Source: Pelomonas sp047654805
Lineage (GTDB): Bacteria; Pseudomonadota; Gammaproteobacteria; Burkholderiales; Burkholderiaceae_C
Assembly: GCF_047654805.1 (NCBI RefSeq)
Contig: NZ_JASGIV010000001.1
Span: 868,001-932,000, forward strand
Reading direction: 5' to 3'
DNA: 64,000 bases
Part shown: positions 1 to 7,329 of the stretch, one piece after another
How the letters are laid out: each line of letters starts with the position of its first letter
How positions within the stretch are numbered: the stretch's first letter is position 1
Translations under genes and position numbers: made by a program
Notes under the pieces: generated by a model
What the model saw: the letters and a program-made list of their open reading frames with translations, nothing else
Database searches by the model: none
What the model was told of the DNA's origin: nothing

Positions 1-523
1 CCTGGCGCGCTACATCCGCGACAAGACCGGCGGCAAGAACATCGACCAGATGGCGCTGCCGCTGGGCATCGTCGCGACGGACCTGTCCGACGGGTCATCC
101 ATCCTGTTCCGCAGCGGCGACACCGGCACCGCCGTGCGTGCGTCCAGCGCCGTGCCCGCCGTGTTCCAGCCGGTGCGCATCGGCCAGCGCGAGTATGTCG
201 ATGGCGGCCTGGTGTCGCCCGTGCCGGTGCGCTTCGCCAGGGAGATGGGCGCGCAGCTCGTCGTCGCCGTGGACATCACGTCGCCGCCCGAGAAGGACCC
301 ACCCGGCGACGCCTTCCGCATGCTGATGCAGACCTTCTCCATCATGGGCCGCAGCATCAACATGTTCGAGCTGCGTGACGCCGACGTCGTCATCCGGCCC
401 AGGCTGGACGGCGTGAGCAGCGCCGACTTCACGGCCCGGCGCCGCGCAGTGCAGGCCGGCCGCGAGGCGGCGCTGGCCATGCTGCCGCTGCTGCGCCAGC
501 GTATCGCCGAGAAGACGCGCTGA
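1..523 (+). CDS. Patatin-like phospholipase, C-terminal part (truncated by window edge)
   Basis: The frame is open from the first full codon at position 2, so the N-terminal part with the GxSxG nucleophile lies outside the window. The visible part has the patatin second half: ASSAVPAVFQPV, then YVDGGLVSPVPV, in which the DGG Asp is the second member of the Ser-Asp catalytic dyad. It is followed by an AQLVVAVDIT strand. The arrangement fits the RssA/YlbK branch of bacterial patatins, which are predicted lipid acyl hydrolases. The stop lies 86 bases before the next gene, which has the same orientation. Substrate cannot be told. Confidence 0.85.
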   Translation, partial: LARYIRDKTGGKNIDQMALPLGIVATDLSDGSSILFRSGDTGTAVRASSAVPAVFQPVRIGQREYVDGGLVSPVPVRFAREMGAQLVVAVDITSPPEKDPPGDAFRMLMQTFSIMGRSINMFELRDADVVIRPRLDGVSSADFTARRRAVQAGREAALAMLPLLRQRIAEKTR

Positions 524-609
524 GAAGATCATGGCGCCCTCACGCCCGCTGTGTTCACCGCTCCCCGAGGCGGGGCGCCAGGCCCTTCGGGCGGCCGGGC
601 GGGCCTGAC

Positions 610-1242
610 ATGGACGCCGAGACGCCGCTGTTCCCGCTGCGTTCGGTGCTGTTCCCCGACGGCCATCTGCCGCTGCGCATCTTCGAGCCGCGCTATCTGG
701 ACATGGTGCAGCGCTGCCACGCCCGCGGCGAGCCTTTCGGTGTCGTCGCGCTGACGGCCGGCGACGAGGTGCGGCGGCGTCAGGGCGAGGGCTTCCAGGC
801 CGAAGCCTTCCACGACATCGGCACGCTGGCGCGCATCGAGCAGTTCGAACGCACCCAGCCCGGACTCATCGAGATCCGCGCGCGGGGCGCGCAGCGCGTG
901 CGGCTGCTGCAGAGCCGTTGCCTGAGCCACGGCCTGTGGGTCGGCCGGCTGGAGCTGCTGGCGGACGACGCGGTCGTGGCCGTGCCCGAGGATTTGCGCC
1001 CAGCCGCGCTGCAGCTGCAGGACCTGATGGCAGGGTGGGCGCAGCGCGCCGCCGCCGCCGAGCTGCCGGTGCAGCCGCCCTACCGATGGGACGATGCCGG
1101 CTGGCTGGCCAACCGCTGGGCCGAGCTGCTGCCCATGCCGCTGGCGGCGCGCCAGCGCCTGATGGCGATGGACAACCCGCTGCTGCGGCTGGAGCTGGTC
1201 GTCGACCGGCTGGATGCGATCAGGCGTTCAGCCAGTCCGTGA
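610..1242 (+). CDS. Lon N-terminal (substrate-binding) domain protein
   Basis: The product has 210 residues. The opening TPLFPLRSVLFPDGHLPLRIFEPRYLDMV is the signature of the Lon protease N-terminal domain (here quoted in parts: LFPLRSVLFPDG and LRIFEPRYLDMV). No AAA+ ATPase or protease domain follows, so this is a stand-alone LON-domain protein of the family common in proteobacteria. Its function is unknown; a substrate-recognition or adaptor role is inferred only from the Lon homology. Its 3' end overlaps the convergent hydrolase gene by 23 bases. Confidence 0.88.
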   Translation: MDAETPLFPLRSVLFPDGHLPLRIFEPRYLDMVQRCHARGEPFGVVALTAGDEVRRRQGEGFQAEAFHDIGTLARIEQFERTQPGLIEIRARGAQRVRLLQSRCLSHGLWVGRLELLADDAVVAVPEDLRPAALQLQDLMAGWAQRAAAAELPVQPPYRWDDAGWLANRWAELLPMPLAARQRLMAMDNPLLRLELVVDRLDAIRRSASP

Positions 1243-2044
1243 GCGTCGCCAGCACTGCGGCCTTCTCGGGTTCGTTGAAGATCTCGTGAGCCAGGCCCGG
1301 CCAGGGCCGGGTGGCAACGATGTTGGCGGGCGCGACGGCGGCGAAGGCCTCGCTGCCGCGAGGCGCCACGCAGCGGTCGGCGCCGGCCCACATCAGCAGT
1401 GTCGGCAGCGTCCAGCGCGGCGCGTCGGCGATGGCGCGGACACCGGCATCGACGATGAAGCGGGTCAGCCGGGCGGTGATGCGGTCATGCACCAGCGGGT
1501 CCGCGGCGTAGGCCTGCACGACGGCCGGGTCGCGGCTGATCCATTCGGGCTTCAGGCCATTGCTGACGGCCAGGCCAGGCGCCAGCGCGCCGGCCAGCGC
1601 CAGTGCCAGCTTCTGGCCGGCGTTGAGGCCCGGATCGAGGGCGGGAGAGGACAGCACCAGGCCGTCCAGCGACCGGCTCCAGGCGGCGGGCCGGTCTGCC
1701 AACGCCTCGGCAGCGAAGCGCGCGGCTACCGCGCCGCCCATGCTGTGGCCGAGCAGTACCAGACGGTGGCCGGGCCGGCGTACGGCGTCGATGACCCGCG
1801 CCGTGTCGCGCAGCAGGGCGTCGGCGTCGGGAATGTCGCCGCGCCTGCCCTCGCTGCGGCCATGGCCGCGGTGGTCCCAGCCGTGCACGTCCCAGCCGGC
1901 GGCGTTCAGCGCCGCGGCGACGTAGCCATATCGCTCGATGTGCTCGCCCAGGCCGTGCACGATGAGCAACTGGCCGCGCGCGGTCGCCGGTGCGGGCCAG
2001 TGGCGGAGGTGGAGCTTCAGGCCGTCATCGGTGGTGGTGGTCAT
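1220..2044 (-). CDS. Alpha/beta hydrolase, monoacylglycerol-lipase/lysophospholipase type
   Basis: The product has 274 residues from the chosen ATG at 2044 (MTTTTDDGLKLHLRHW). A longer frame to 2125 exists, but its extra residues are Arg-rich and lie inside the upstream yihY-like gene. HGLGEH (about residues 30-35) supplies the oxyanion region and GHSMGG (nucleophile about Ser101) is the serine elbow. Later GADRCVAP and GLAHEIFNE carry the expected Asp and His. This order and the HEIFNE motif match the monoglyceride lipase/PldB-like group. It probably cleaves acyl esters of glycerides or lysolipids; the true substrate is unknown. It overlaps the end of the upstream gene by 20 bases, suggesting co-transcription. 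Confidence 0.85.
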   Translation of the reverse strand: MTTTTDDGLKLHLRHWPAPATARGQLLIVHGLGEHIERYGYVAAALNAAGWDVHGWDHRGHGRSEGRRGDIPDADALLRDTARVIDAVRRPGHRLVLLGHSMGGAVAARFAAEALADRPAAWSRSLDGLVLSSPALDPGLNAGQKLALALAGALAPGLAVSNGLKPEWISRDPAVVQAYAADPLVHDRITARLTRFIVDAGVRAIADAPRWTLPTLLMWAGADRCVAPRGSEAFAAVAPANIVATRPWPGLAHEIFNEPEKAAVLATLTDWLNA

Positions 2045-2954
2045 CGGGCGTGGGCGGGGGCGGGGAATCGGACTGCCAGTGTGCCTGCTCCGGCGTTGCG
2101 CGCCGCGAACCCAGCACGCGCGCATAGGCCCAGGTGAACTCGGCCCCGATCAGCAGGATCTGCGCGGAGAAGTAGACCCACACCAGCAGTGCCACGACCG
2201 ACGCGGCCGCACCGAAGCCCGAGGCCACGCCGCTGCGCTGCAGATAGGTGCCGATGCCATAGCGGCCCAGCGCGAACAGCCCGGCCGTGACGAGGGCGCC
2301 CAGCAGCACGTCGCGCCAGGCGACGCGCACGCGCGGCATCCACTTGAAGATGAGCGCAAAGACGGCGACGACCAGGCCCTGGCCGATGACGACGTTGGCG
2401 ACACCGGCGATGCGCAGCCAGTCACCGAACCAGGGCTGCCAGAAGGCCTGGGCGGCCGACAAGACGGCGTCCAGCAGCAGTGACACCAGGAGCAGGAAGC
2501 TCAGGCCCAGGATGAGACCGAAGCTCAGCAGCCGCGCGCGCAGCCAGTTCAGCCAGCCGCGCAGCGGGCGGGCCGGCGCGCGCCAGATGGTGTCGAGGGC
2601 GTCCTGCAGTTCGGCGAACAAGGTGGTCGCGCCGACCAGCATCAGCGCCAGCCCCAGCGCGGTGTTGAACCAGCCGCCGGCCGGCCAGGAGACCGACCGC
2701 AGCAGCGTCTCGACGGTGCGGGCCGCGGTGGCGCCCAACAGGCCCGCGAGCTGGTCGAACAGCTCGCCGCGTACCGCCTCGCCGCCCCAGACCAGGCCGG
2801 CCACGGAGACGACGATGAGCAGCAGCGGCGCCAGCGAGAACAGCGTGTAGTAGGCCAGAGCCGCGCCCATGCGCGGGCCGCGGTCGGCCAGGAAGCCATC
2901 GAAGGTCAGCTGCAGCACGCGTCCGAGCGGGCGCATCGGTTCGATCCAGCGCAT
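2025..2954 (-). CDS. YihY/BrkB-family inner-membrane protein
   Basis: The product has 309 residues with about six hydrophobic membrane segments. Family signatures include AALAYYTLFSLAPLLLI near residue 30, the internal TTLFAELQDALDTIWR stretch, and GAEFTWAY near the end. These match the YihY/BrkB (formerly RNase BN) family. The family is widespread in bacteria and its biochemical role remains unsettled. The gene overlaps the downstream hydrolase and begins 47 bases from the end of the LytR-like regulator on the same strand. Confidence 0.9.
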   Translation of the reverse strand: MRWIEPMRPLGRVLQLTFDGFLADRGPRMGAALAYYTLFSLAPLLLIVVSVAGLVWGGEAVRGELFDQLAGLLGATAARTVETLLRSVSWPAGGWFNTALGLALMLVGATTLFAELQDALDTIWRAPARPLRGWLNWLRARLLSFGLILGLSFLLLVSLLLDAVLSAAQAFWQPWFGDWLRIAGVANVVIGQGLVVAVFALIFKWMPRVRVAWRDVLLGALVTAGLFALGRYGIGTYLQRSGVASGFGAAASVVALLVWVYFSAQILLIGAEFTWAYARVLGSRRATPEQAHWQSDSPPPPTPDDHHHR

Positions 2955-3001
2955 GCCGCGAGTCTGGCCGCCATCGGGCAGCCGGCCTGTAGGACGACGG
3001 C

Positions 3002-3727
3002 TCAGAGCACCGCGCGCAGCCTTTCGTAGCCGCTGCGGCTCACCGGGATGCGCTTGCCGTTGCGCATGCGGGCGACATGTGCGTCGCTGTCGCTCCTCTC
3101 CAGGCCCTGCAGCGCGGCCAGGTTGATGATGAACGAGCGGTGCACGCGCACGAAGTGCGCGGGATCCAGCTGGGTTTCCAGCTCCGAGATACGCTGGCTC
3201 TTCAGGTGATCGCGGCCGTGGGCGTGGAAGGCGACCTGGTCGGCCTGGGCCTCGATGTAGGCGATGTCCTCCACCGGCAGCACCTGCATGCCATCGCCGT
3301 CGCGCACCAGCACGCGCGCCAGGCGCGGTCCCGCGGGCGCCACCAGCCGCTCCAGCCCCGGTGCGGCCTGGCCCAGCAGGCGCCGCGCGCGTTCCAGCGC
3401 GGCGTCGAAGCGGACCTGCGAGAAGGGCTTGAGCAGGTAGTCCACCGCGTGCAGCTCGAAGGCGCGCATCGCGTGCTGGTCGTAGGCCGTGGTGAAGATG
3501 ATGCCGTCGCGCCGTCCGGTCAGCTCCAGCACCTCCAGCCCCGTGAGCTTGGGCATCTGGATGTCGAGGAAGACCAGGTCCGGCTTGAGCTCGGTGATGG
3601 CGCGCGCGGCGTCCAGGCCGTTGTCGGCCTCGGCCACCAGGCTGATGTCGGCGTGCGGGCGCAGGTACTCGGCCAGCAGGCGCCGGGCCAGGGGTTCGTC
3701 TTCGGCGATGAGGGCACGCAGGGTCAT
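3002..3727 (-). CDS. LytR/AlgR-type response regulator (receiver plus LytTR DNA-binding domain)
   Basis: The product has 241 residues. The N-terminal receiver domain starts MTLRALIAEDEP and carries the acidic pocket and the phospho-acceptor Asp at about residue 55 (LVFLDIQMP). The C-terminal half is a LytTR domain, with the typical EDIAYIEAQ, HFVRVHRSFIINL and IPVSRSGYERLR blocks. It should bind DNA as a phosphorylation-dependent transcription factor. The start codon overlaps the stop of the upstream sensor kinase gene (ATGA at 3724-3727), so kinase and regulator are translationally coupled. Confidence 0.93.
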   Translation of the reverse strand: MTLRALIAEDEPLARRLLAEYLRPHADISLVAEADNGLDAARAITELKPDLVFLDIQMPKLTGLEVLELTGRRDGIIFTTAYDQHAMRAFELHAVDYLLKPFSQVRFDAALERARRLLGQAAPGLERLVAPAGPRLARVLVRDGDGMQVLPVEDIAYIEAQADQVAFHAHGRDHLKSQRISELETQLDPAHFVRVHRSFIINLAALQGLERSDSDAHVARMRNGKRIPVSRSGYERLRAVL

Positions 3728-4794
3728 GGCGTCGTCTCGAAGGGGATGGTGATCTCGACCGCGAAGCCCTCGGGCGTGCTGCCCCACTGCATGCGGGCCT
3801 GGTCGCGGTACTGCGCCGTCAGTCGTTCTCGGAGGTTGCGCAAGCCCAGGCCCAGACCGCTCTCCGTGGAGAGCGTCGAAGGCGCCGCGGGCACCGGGTT
3901 GCGCACGGCAAGGTGCAGCCAGCCGTCCTTGACCAGCACCTGCACGCCCAGCAGGCCGCCATCGTCGCGCGGGCGCAGGCCATGCTTGAGGGCGTTTTCC
4001 ACCAGCGGTTGCAGCGTCAGGGGCGGCAGCAGTGCGTCCAGGCTTGCAGGCATGGCGTCGATGGCGGTGGCCAGCTTGTCGCCCAGGCGCTGCTTCTCGA
4101 TGGCGAGGTAATGCGCCACCAGGCCCAGCTCGTCTTCCAGCCGGATGCGGTCGCGGCCTGCGAGGTCCAGCGTTCGACGGAAGAACTGTGCGAGGTCGAT
4201 GGCCATGGCGCGGGCCGCGGCCGGGTCCAGGTGGGTGAGGGCGCTGATGGAGTTCAGGCTGTTGAACAGGAAATGCGGGTCGATCTGCAGGCGCAGCAGC
4301 TGCAGCTCCATGTCGCGCGCCAGCAGCCGGGCCTGGGCCTCGCGCTCGCTCGCGTCTTGGGCGCGCTGGAAAGCGATCAGCAGGTCGTGCGCCAACACGG
4401 CCAGTGCCAGCAGCGCCACCAGGCCGGCCGCGAGCAGGGCCAGGCCGCGATGGTTCAGGCCGACCCAGCCGCCCGGGTGACCGAACAGGCTGCCGGCCGC
4501 GTCCCAGCCGGCGGCCAGGGCGGTCATGATGGCGGCCAGCGTCAGCACCAGGCTGGCGCGGTAGCCGAGGGCGGACGTCCAGCTGACGGCGCCGAAGGGC
4601 CAGCCGCGGCAGGGATAGTAGGTGGCGAGCAGCACGAAGGCGAGCAAGCCGCACAGCGGCAACGTCCAGGGCAAGGCCCAGCCCAGCGGCGCAAGGCCCA
4701 GCGCCTGCAGCAAGCGGGCCAGCGCCAGGCCGGCCAGCAGCCAGGCCAGCAGCCAGGCGGCCAGCCCTCGCAGATGGGTCAGCAGAGGGTGCAA
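3724..4794 (-). CDS. LytS-type sensor histidine kinase
   Basis: The product has 356 residues. Four or so hydrophobic segments occupy residues 1-140, followed by a short linker. The His_kinase domain contains IDPHFLFNSLNSISAL, in which His174 is the predicted phosphorylation site. An ATPase part has LVENALKHGL (N-box) and SGLGLGLRNLRERL (G-box). This is the LytS/YehU/AlgZ kinase class with a PF06580-type domain. It lies between a LiaF-like membrane protein gene and its LytTR partner on the same strand, which suggests that it senses an envelope-related signal. Confidence 0.92.
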   Translation of the reverse strand: MHPLLTHLRGLAAWLLAWLLAGLALARLLQALGLAPLGWALPWTLPLCGLLAFVLLATYYPCRGWPFGAVSWTSALGYRASLVLTLAAIMTALAAGWDAAGSLFGHPGGWVGLNHRGLALLAAGLVALLALAVLAHDLLIAFQRAQDASEREAQARLLARDMELQLLRLQIDPHFLFNSLNSISALTHLDPAAARAMAIDLAQFFRRTLDLAGRDRIRLEDELGLVAHYLAIEKQRLGDKLATAIDAMPASLDALLPPLTLQPLVENALKHGLRPRDDGGLLGVQVLVKDGWLHLAVRNPVPAAPSTLSTESGLGLGLRNLRERLTAQYRDQARMQWGSTPEGFAVEITIPFETTP

Positions 4795-4801
4795 GGCGGC
4801 G

Positions 4802-5524
4802 TCAGTTCTTGATCTCGACGCCGCCGAACATCACCTCGCCGCGCACCACCAGGCGCGGGCCGGGGTTCATCGGCGGGACGGTCTTGTCCTCGACGCCGCC
4901 GAAGGTCGACGAGGCCTCGATCACGACCAGCCATTCGCGCGGCACGCGCAGCTCGATGCCGCTGAAATGGGCGGAGACCTCCAGGTGCGCTTCGGTGCCG
5001 TCGATGACCGCCTGCGTCAGGTCCAGCTCCACGCCGCCGAAGGTGCTGGCGATGCGGCCGCCCTTGAAGCTGCGGGAGTCGCAGCGCTGGTTGATGGCGC
5101 TGAAGCTGGCGTCGATGTCGACACGCTCGCCATGCTCGAGCGTCGAGGACTGGAAGCCGGCCTGGCGGCGCTGGCGCGGGAACAGGCCGCGTGCCAGGAT
5201 GGACAGGCCGATGAGGATGATGAAGACGGGCCACCAGTCGCGCATGTTGAAGTTTGCGTAGCCCAGGTTGCGCGCCGTCAGCAGGCCGCCCAGCAGCATC
5301 AGGCCCACGCCCAGCAGCCAGCTGCCGGAGTGGCAGGGGCGGATCAGGCGCGCCAGGCCAAGCAGCACCAGGATCAGCGGCCAGAAAGTCCGCAGCAGCG
5401 GCATGCCGAAGACGTTCAGGTTGTCCAGCAGGGCCAGCAGGCCGATGCCGATGACACCCAGGCCGAAGACGACGCGACTGGCGGCGTGGTGGGGCGGGCG
5501 GGGGCGGTTGCGATGGATTCTCAT
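4802..5524 (-). CDS. LiaF-like membrane protein (DUF5668 plus cell-wall-active antibiotic response domain)
   Basis: The product has 240 residues. The N-terminal half (about residues 15-110) has four short hydrophobic segments typical of LiaI/DUF5668 proteins. The soluble C-terminal half contains repeated beta-strand turns of the form STFGGVE (FSAINQ, STFGGVELDL, SSTFGGVEDK, MFGGVEI), the hallmark of the LiaF/YvqF C-terminal fold. In Firmicutes LiaF restrains a cell-envelope-stress two-component system. Here it is followed, 7 bases downstream, by a LytS/LytR pair, so an analogous partner role is a reasonable inference. The start at 5524 follows a modest GGA-containing leader. Confidence 0.85.
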   Translation of the reverse strand: MRIHRNRPRPPHHAASRVVFGLGVIGIGLLALLDNLNVFGMPLLRTFWPLILVLLGLARLIRPCHSGSWLLGVGLMLLGGLLTARNLGYANFNMRDWWPVFIILIGLSILARGLFPRQRRQAGFQSSTLEHGERVDIDASFSAINQRCDSRSFKGGRIASTFGGVELDLTQAVIDGTEAHLEVSAHFSGIELRVPREWLVVIEASSTFGGVEDKTVPPMNPGPRLVVRGEVMFGGVEIKN

Positions 5525-5587
5525 GGCACGGTCCGGAGGGCGATGTCGCGAGTAGACACGGGCGCCGCGGGTGGCGTCGCCGCGCTC

Positions 5588-5610
5588 CGGCGAATCGCCG
5601 CCATTCGCCG
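5588..5610. repeat. Inverted repeat between liaF-like and Rrf2 genes
   Basis: CGGCGAAT at 5588-5595 is followed after 7 bases by its perfect complement ATTCGCCG at 5603-5610. It lies about 65 bases upstream of the liaF-like start codon and could be an operator for that operon. No protein can be assigned. Confidence 0.4.
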
Positions 5611-5639
5611 ACGAATCGACGGTCGGTGGTGCCGGTGGG

Positions 5640-5668
5640 CAATGCCCCGGGTGCCGCCGGGGGCATTG
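5640..5668. repeat. Inverted repeat with 9-bp arms
   Basis: CAATGCCCC (5640-5648) and GGGGCATTG (5660-5668) form a perfect 9-bp stem with an 11-base loop. There is no T-tract after it, so a terminator is not supported. It lies between divergent genes and may be an operator or a structured 5' region. Confidence 0.4.
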
Positions 5669-5691
5669 GCAGGGGGACTGGCGTCTCTGTG

Positions 5692-5720
5692 TTTCATGGA
5701 ACTAATATAGTTTCATGAAA
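5692..5720 (+). promoter_or_regulatory. Dyad operator covering -10 element and start codon of the Rrf2 gene
   Basis: The 29-base dyad has TTTCATG on the left and CATGAAA on the right, with AACT-aatat-AGTT in the centre; 12 of 14 pairs match. The centre contains TAATAT (5703-5708), a good -10 hexamer. The right arm includes the ATG start codon at 5715-5717. A transcript starting about 7 bases after TAATAT would begin at or next to that ATG and therefore be leaderless. No clear -35 was found. Rrf2 proteins are dimeric and commonly bind such dyads at their own promoters; autoregulation is inferred. Confidence 0.6.
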
Positions 5721-6176
5721 AGAGATGGAAGACTCTCCGGCGTACTGCACATGCTGCTCCACATGGCCGAGACGGGGGCTCCCACGACCTCGGAAACGCT
5801 GGCGCGGGCGATGAACACCAACCCCGTCGTCGTGCGGCGGCTGATGGCAGGCCTGCGGCGCGCGGGTTTCGTCGCGTCGGCCAAGGGGCATGGTGGCGGC
5901 TGGGTGCTGGGCTGTCCGCTGTCGGCGATGACGCTGGGCGATGTCCACGCGGCACTGGGTGCGCCGCCCTTCCTGGCGGTCGGGCTGCGCGACGAGCGCT
6001 CGGGCTGCCTCGTCGAGCAGGCTGTCAACAGCGCCCTCGGGGCCGCCTACGCGCAGGCCGAGGCCCTGCTCGTCGCGCGGCTGCACGGCGTGAGGCTGTC
6101 CGTGCTGGCCGAGGACTTCCACCTCCGCATGCAGGCCCGCGGCCTGTCAATCCAGGACTTGAACCATGATGCATGA
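5715..6176 (+). CDS. Rrf2-family transcriptional regulator
   Basis: The product has 153 residues. The winged-helix region has the typical Rrf2 pattern: SGVLHMLLHMAE, then TSETLARAMNTNPVVVRRLMAGLRRAGFV (helix-turn-helix), then the wing KGHGGGWVLGCPLS. Only Cys67 and Cys98 are present, so the three-Cys Fe-S ligand set of IscR/NsrR is missing. It more closely resembles YwnA-like members; a single-Cys redox switch at Cys98 is possible but unproven. No Shine-Dalgarno sequence precedes the ATG. It overlaps the following flavoprotein gene by 11 bases, so it likely controls it. Confidence 0.88.
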   Translation: MKRDGRLSGVLHMLLHMAETGAPTTSETLARAMNTNPVVVRRLMAGLRRAGFVASAKGHGGGWVLGCPLSAMTLGDVHAALGAPPFLAVGLRDERSGCLVEQAVNSALGAAYAQAEALLVARLHGVRLSVLAEDFHLRMQARGLSIQDLNHDA

Positions 6177-7047
6177 CGCCCTTGTCGTCGGCGGCAGTTT
6201 TGCCGGCCTTTCCGCTGCCCTGCAACTGGCCCGCGCCCGGCGGCGCATTGCCGTCGTCGACGCCGGCCAGCGGCGCAACCGCTTCGCCGAGGCCTCGCAT
6301 GGCTTCCTCGGCCAGGACGGCCGAGCGCCCGGCGACATCCAGCGCGAGGCGAGGACACAGCTCGCGGCCTACCCGAGCGTGAGCTGGCACGACGGCCTTG
6401 CGGTCGCGGCGCGCCGGCAGGGCGAAGGCTTCGAGGTCGACGTCGGAGGTACCACGCTGCGGGCGCGGCGCCTGGTGCTGGCCACCGGCGTGGTCGACGA
6501 GCTGCCACCTGTCGAAGGCCTGGCGCAGCGCTGGGGACGCACCGTCTTTCACTGCCCCTACTGCCATGGCTACGAGCTGGACGGGGGGGCCGTCGGTGTG
6601 CTGGCGAGCAGCCCGCTGTCCATGCACCATGCGCTGATGCTGCCGGACTGGGGGCCGACGACCTTGCTGCTGAATGGCGCCTTCGAGCCCGATGCCGAAC
6701 AGGCGCGGGCGCTGGCCGCGCGCGGCGTGCCGGTCGAGGCCGTGCCGGTCGCGCGCATCATTGATGCGATGACGGTGGTGCTGGCCGATGGCCGGCGCCT
6801 GGAGTTCGCCGGGCTGTTCACGGCGACACGCACGCGCATGGCTAGCCCGCTGGCCGAGCAGCTGGGCTGCGAGTTCGAGCAGGGCGCGGCCGGGCCTTAT
6901 CTGCGTCGCACGATGATGGAAACCACGGTGCGTGGCGTGTTCGCCTGCGGGGACGCGGCGATGCCCTTCGCCAACGTGGCCATCGCCGTTGGCGACGGCG
7001 CAATGACCGGCGCGGCCACGCACCGATCGCTGATCCCGGGGCTCTAA
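6166..7047 (+). CDS. Thioredoxin-reductase-like NAD(P)/FAD-dependent oxidoreductase
   Basis: The product has 293 residues. VVGGSFAGLSAA near the N-terminus is the FAD-binding Rossmann motif. A CPYC redox-type motif lies at about residues 130-133, within FHCPYCHGYEL. ACGDAAMPFANVAIAVGDG near the C-terminus is the FAD-closing motif. The second nucleotide-binding site is degenerate (GVLASSPLS instead of GxGxxG), as in many single-gene TrxB-like proteins, so it may not use NADPH in the classical way. It is translated from within the Rrf2 gene's end. Its last codons lie only 10 bases from the IS left repeat; the C-terminus looks native. Confidence 0.88.
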   Translation: MMHDALVVGGSFAGLSAALQLARARRRIAVVDAGQRRNRFAEASHGFLGQDGRAPGDIQREARTQLAAYPSVSWHDGLAVAARRQGEGFEVDVGGTTLRARRLVLATGVVDELPPVEGLAQRWGRTVFHCPYCHGYELDGGAVGVLASSPLSMHHALMLPDWGPTTLLLNGAFEPDAEQARALAARGVPVEAVPVARIIDAMTVVLADGRRLEFAGLFTATRTRMASPLAEQLGCEFEQGAAGPYLRRTMMETTVRGVFACGDAAMPFANVAIAVGDGAMTGAATHRSLIPGL

Positions 7048-7057
7048 ATGAAAATCT

Positions 7058-7069
7058 ATGGTCACCCCC
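7058..7069. repeat. IS left (transposase-distal) inverted repeat
   Basis: ATGGTCACCCCC is the perfect complement of the repeat at 8440-8451. It begins 10 bases after the stop codon of the flavoprotein gene. Confidence 0.85.
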
Positions 7070-7329
7070 GTTTTTGCAAGGGCTGAATGCAGGTTGAGGT
7101 GAAGATGGTTTGCGTAAATCTATCCGGCGTCTGGATAGGGATCGTTGATCCCTGCGCCACGATGAGAGTCGCACCTGGCAGTCCTTAAAAAAGCCTCGGC
7201 GTTGGTCGCCGTTTTTACGATCTGGATGCCTGCCAGGCCGAATGGGCCGTTCACGTCATCACTGCTACAGCGGTCGCAAAACCTGTTGGGTGCCCCGGTT
7301 GGGGTTGAAGAGCAGAAGGGAGCTGGAGT
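7070..7329 (-). ncRNA. Candidate guide (seek/bridge) RNA region of the IS element
   Basis: This is the non-coding 260-base stretch following the transposase stop. Several compact hairpins are visible: CGGCG-ttggt-CGCCG (7197-7211, followed on the plus strand by TTTTT and preceded by a run of A), GGGATC-gtt-GATCCC (7138-7152) and TATCC-7 nt-GGATA (7121-7137), plus CCCCGGTTGGGG. IS1111-group elements are known to encode their guide RNA downstream of the transposase, whereas IS110 proper encodes it upstream. Position and structure fit that; RNA ends and the target-pairing loops cannot be set by eye. Confidence 0.5.

Noticed and set aside
524..609. GC-rich spacer with CCCCgaggCGGGG and CCCTTCGGG hairpins as a REP-like element
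   Set aside because: Only one copy of this arrangement was noticed in the window; the similar spacers at 14407-14476 and 17023-17260 share only GC-rich character, so a repeat family is not supported here.
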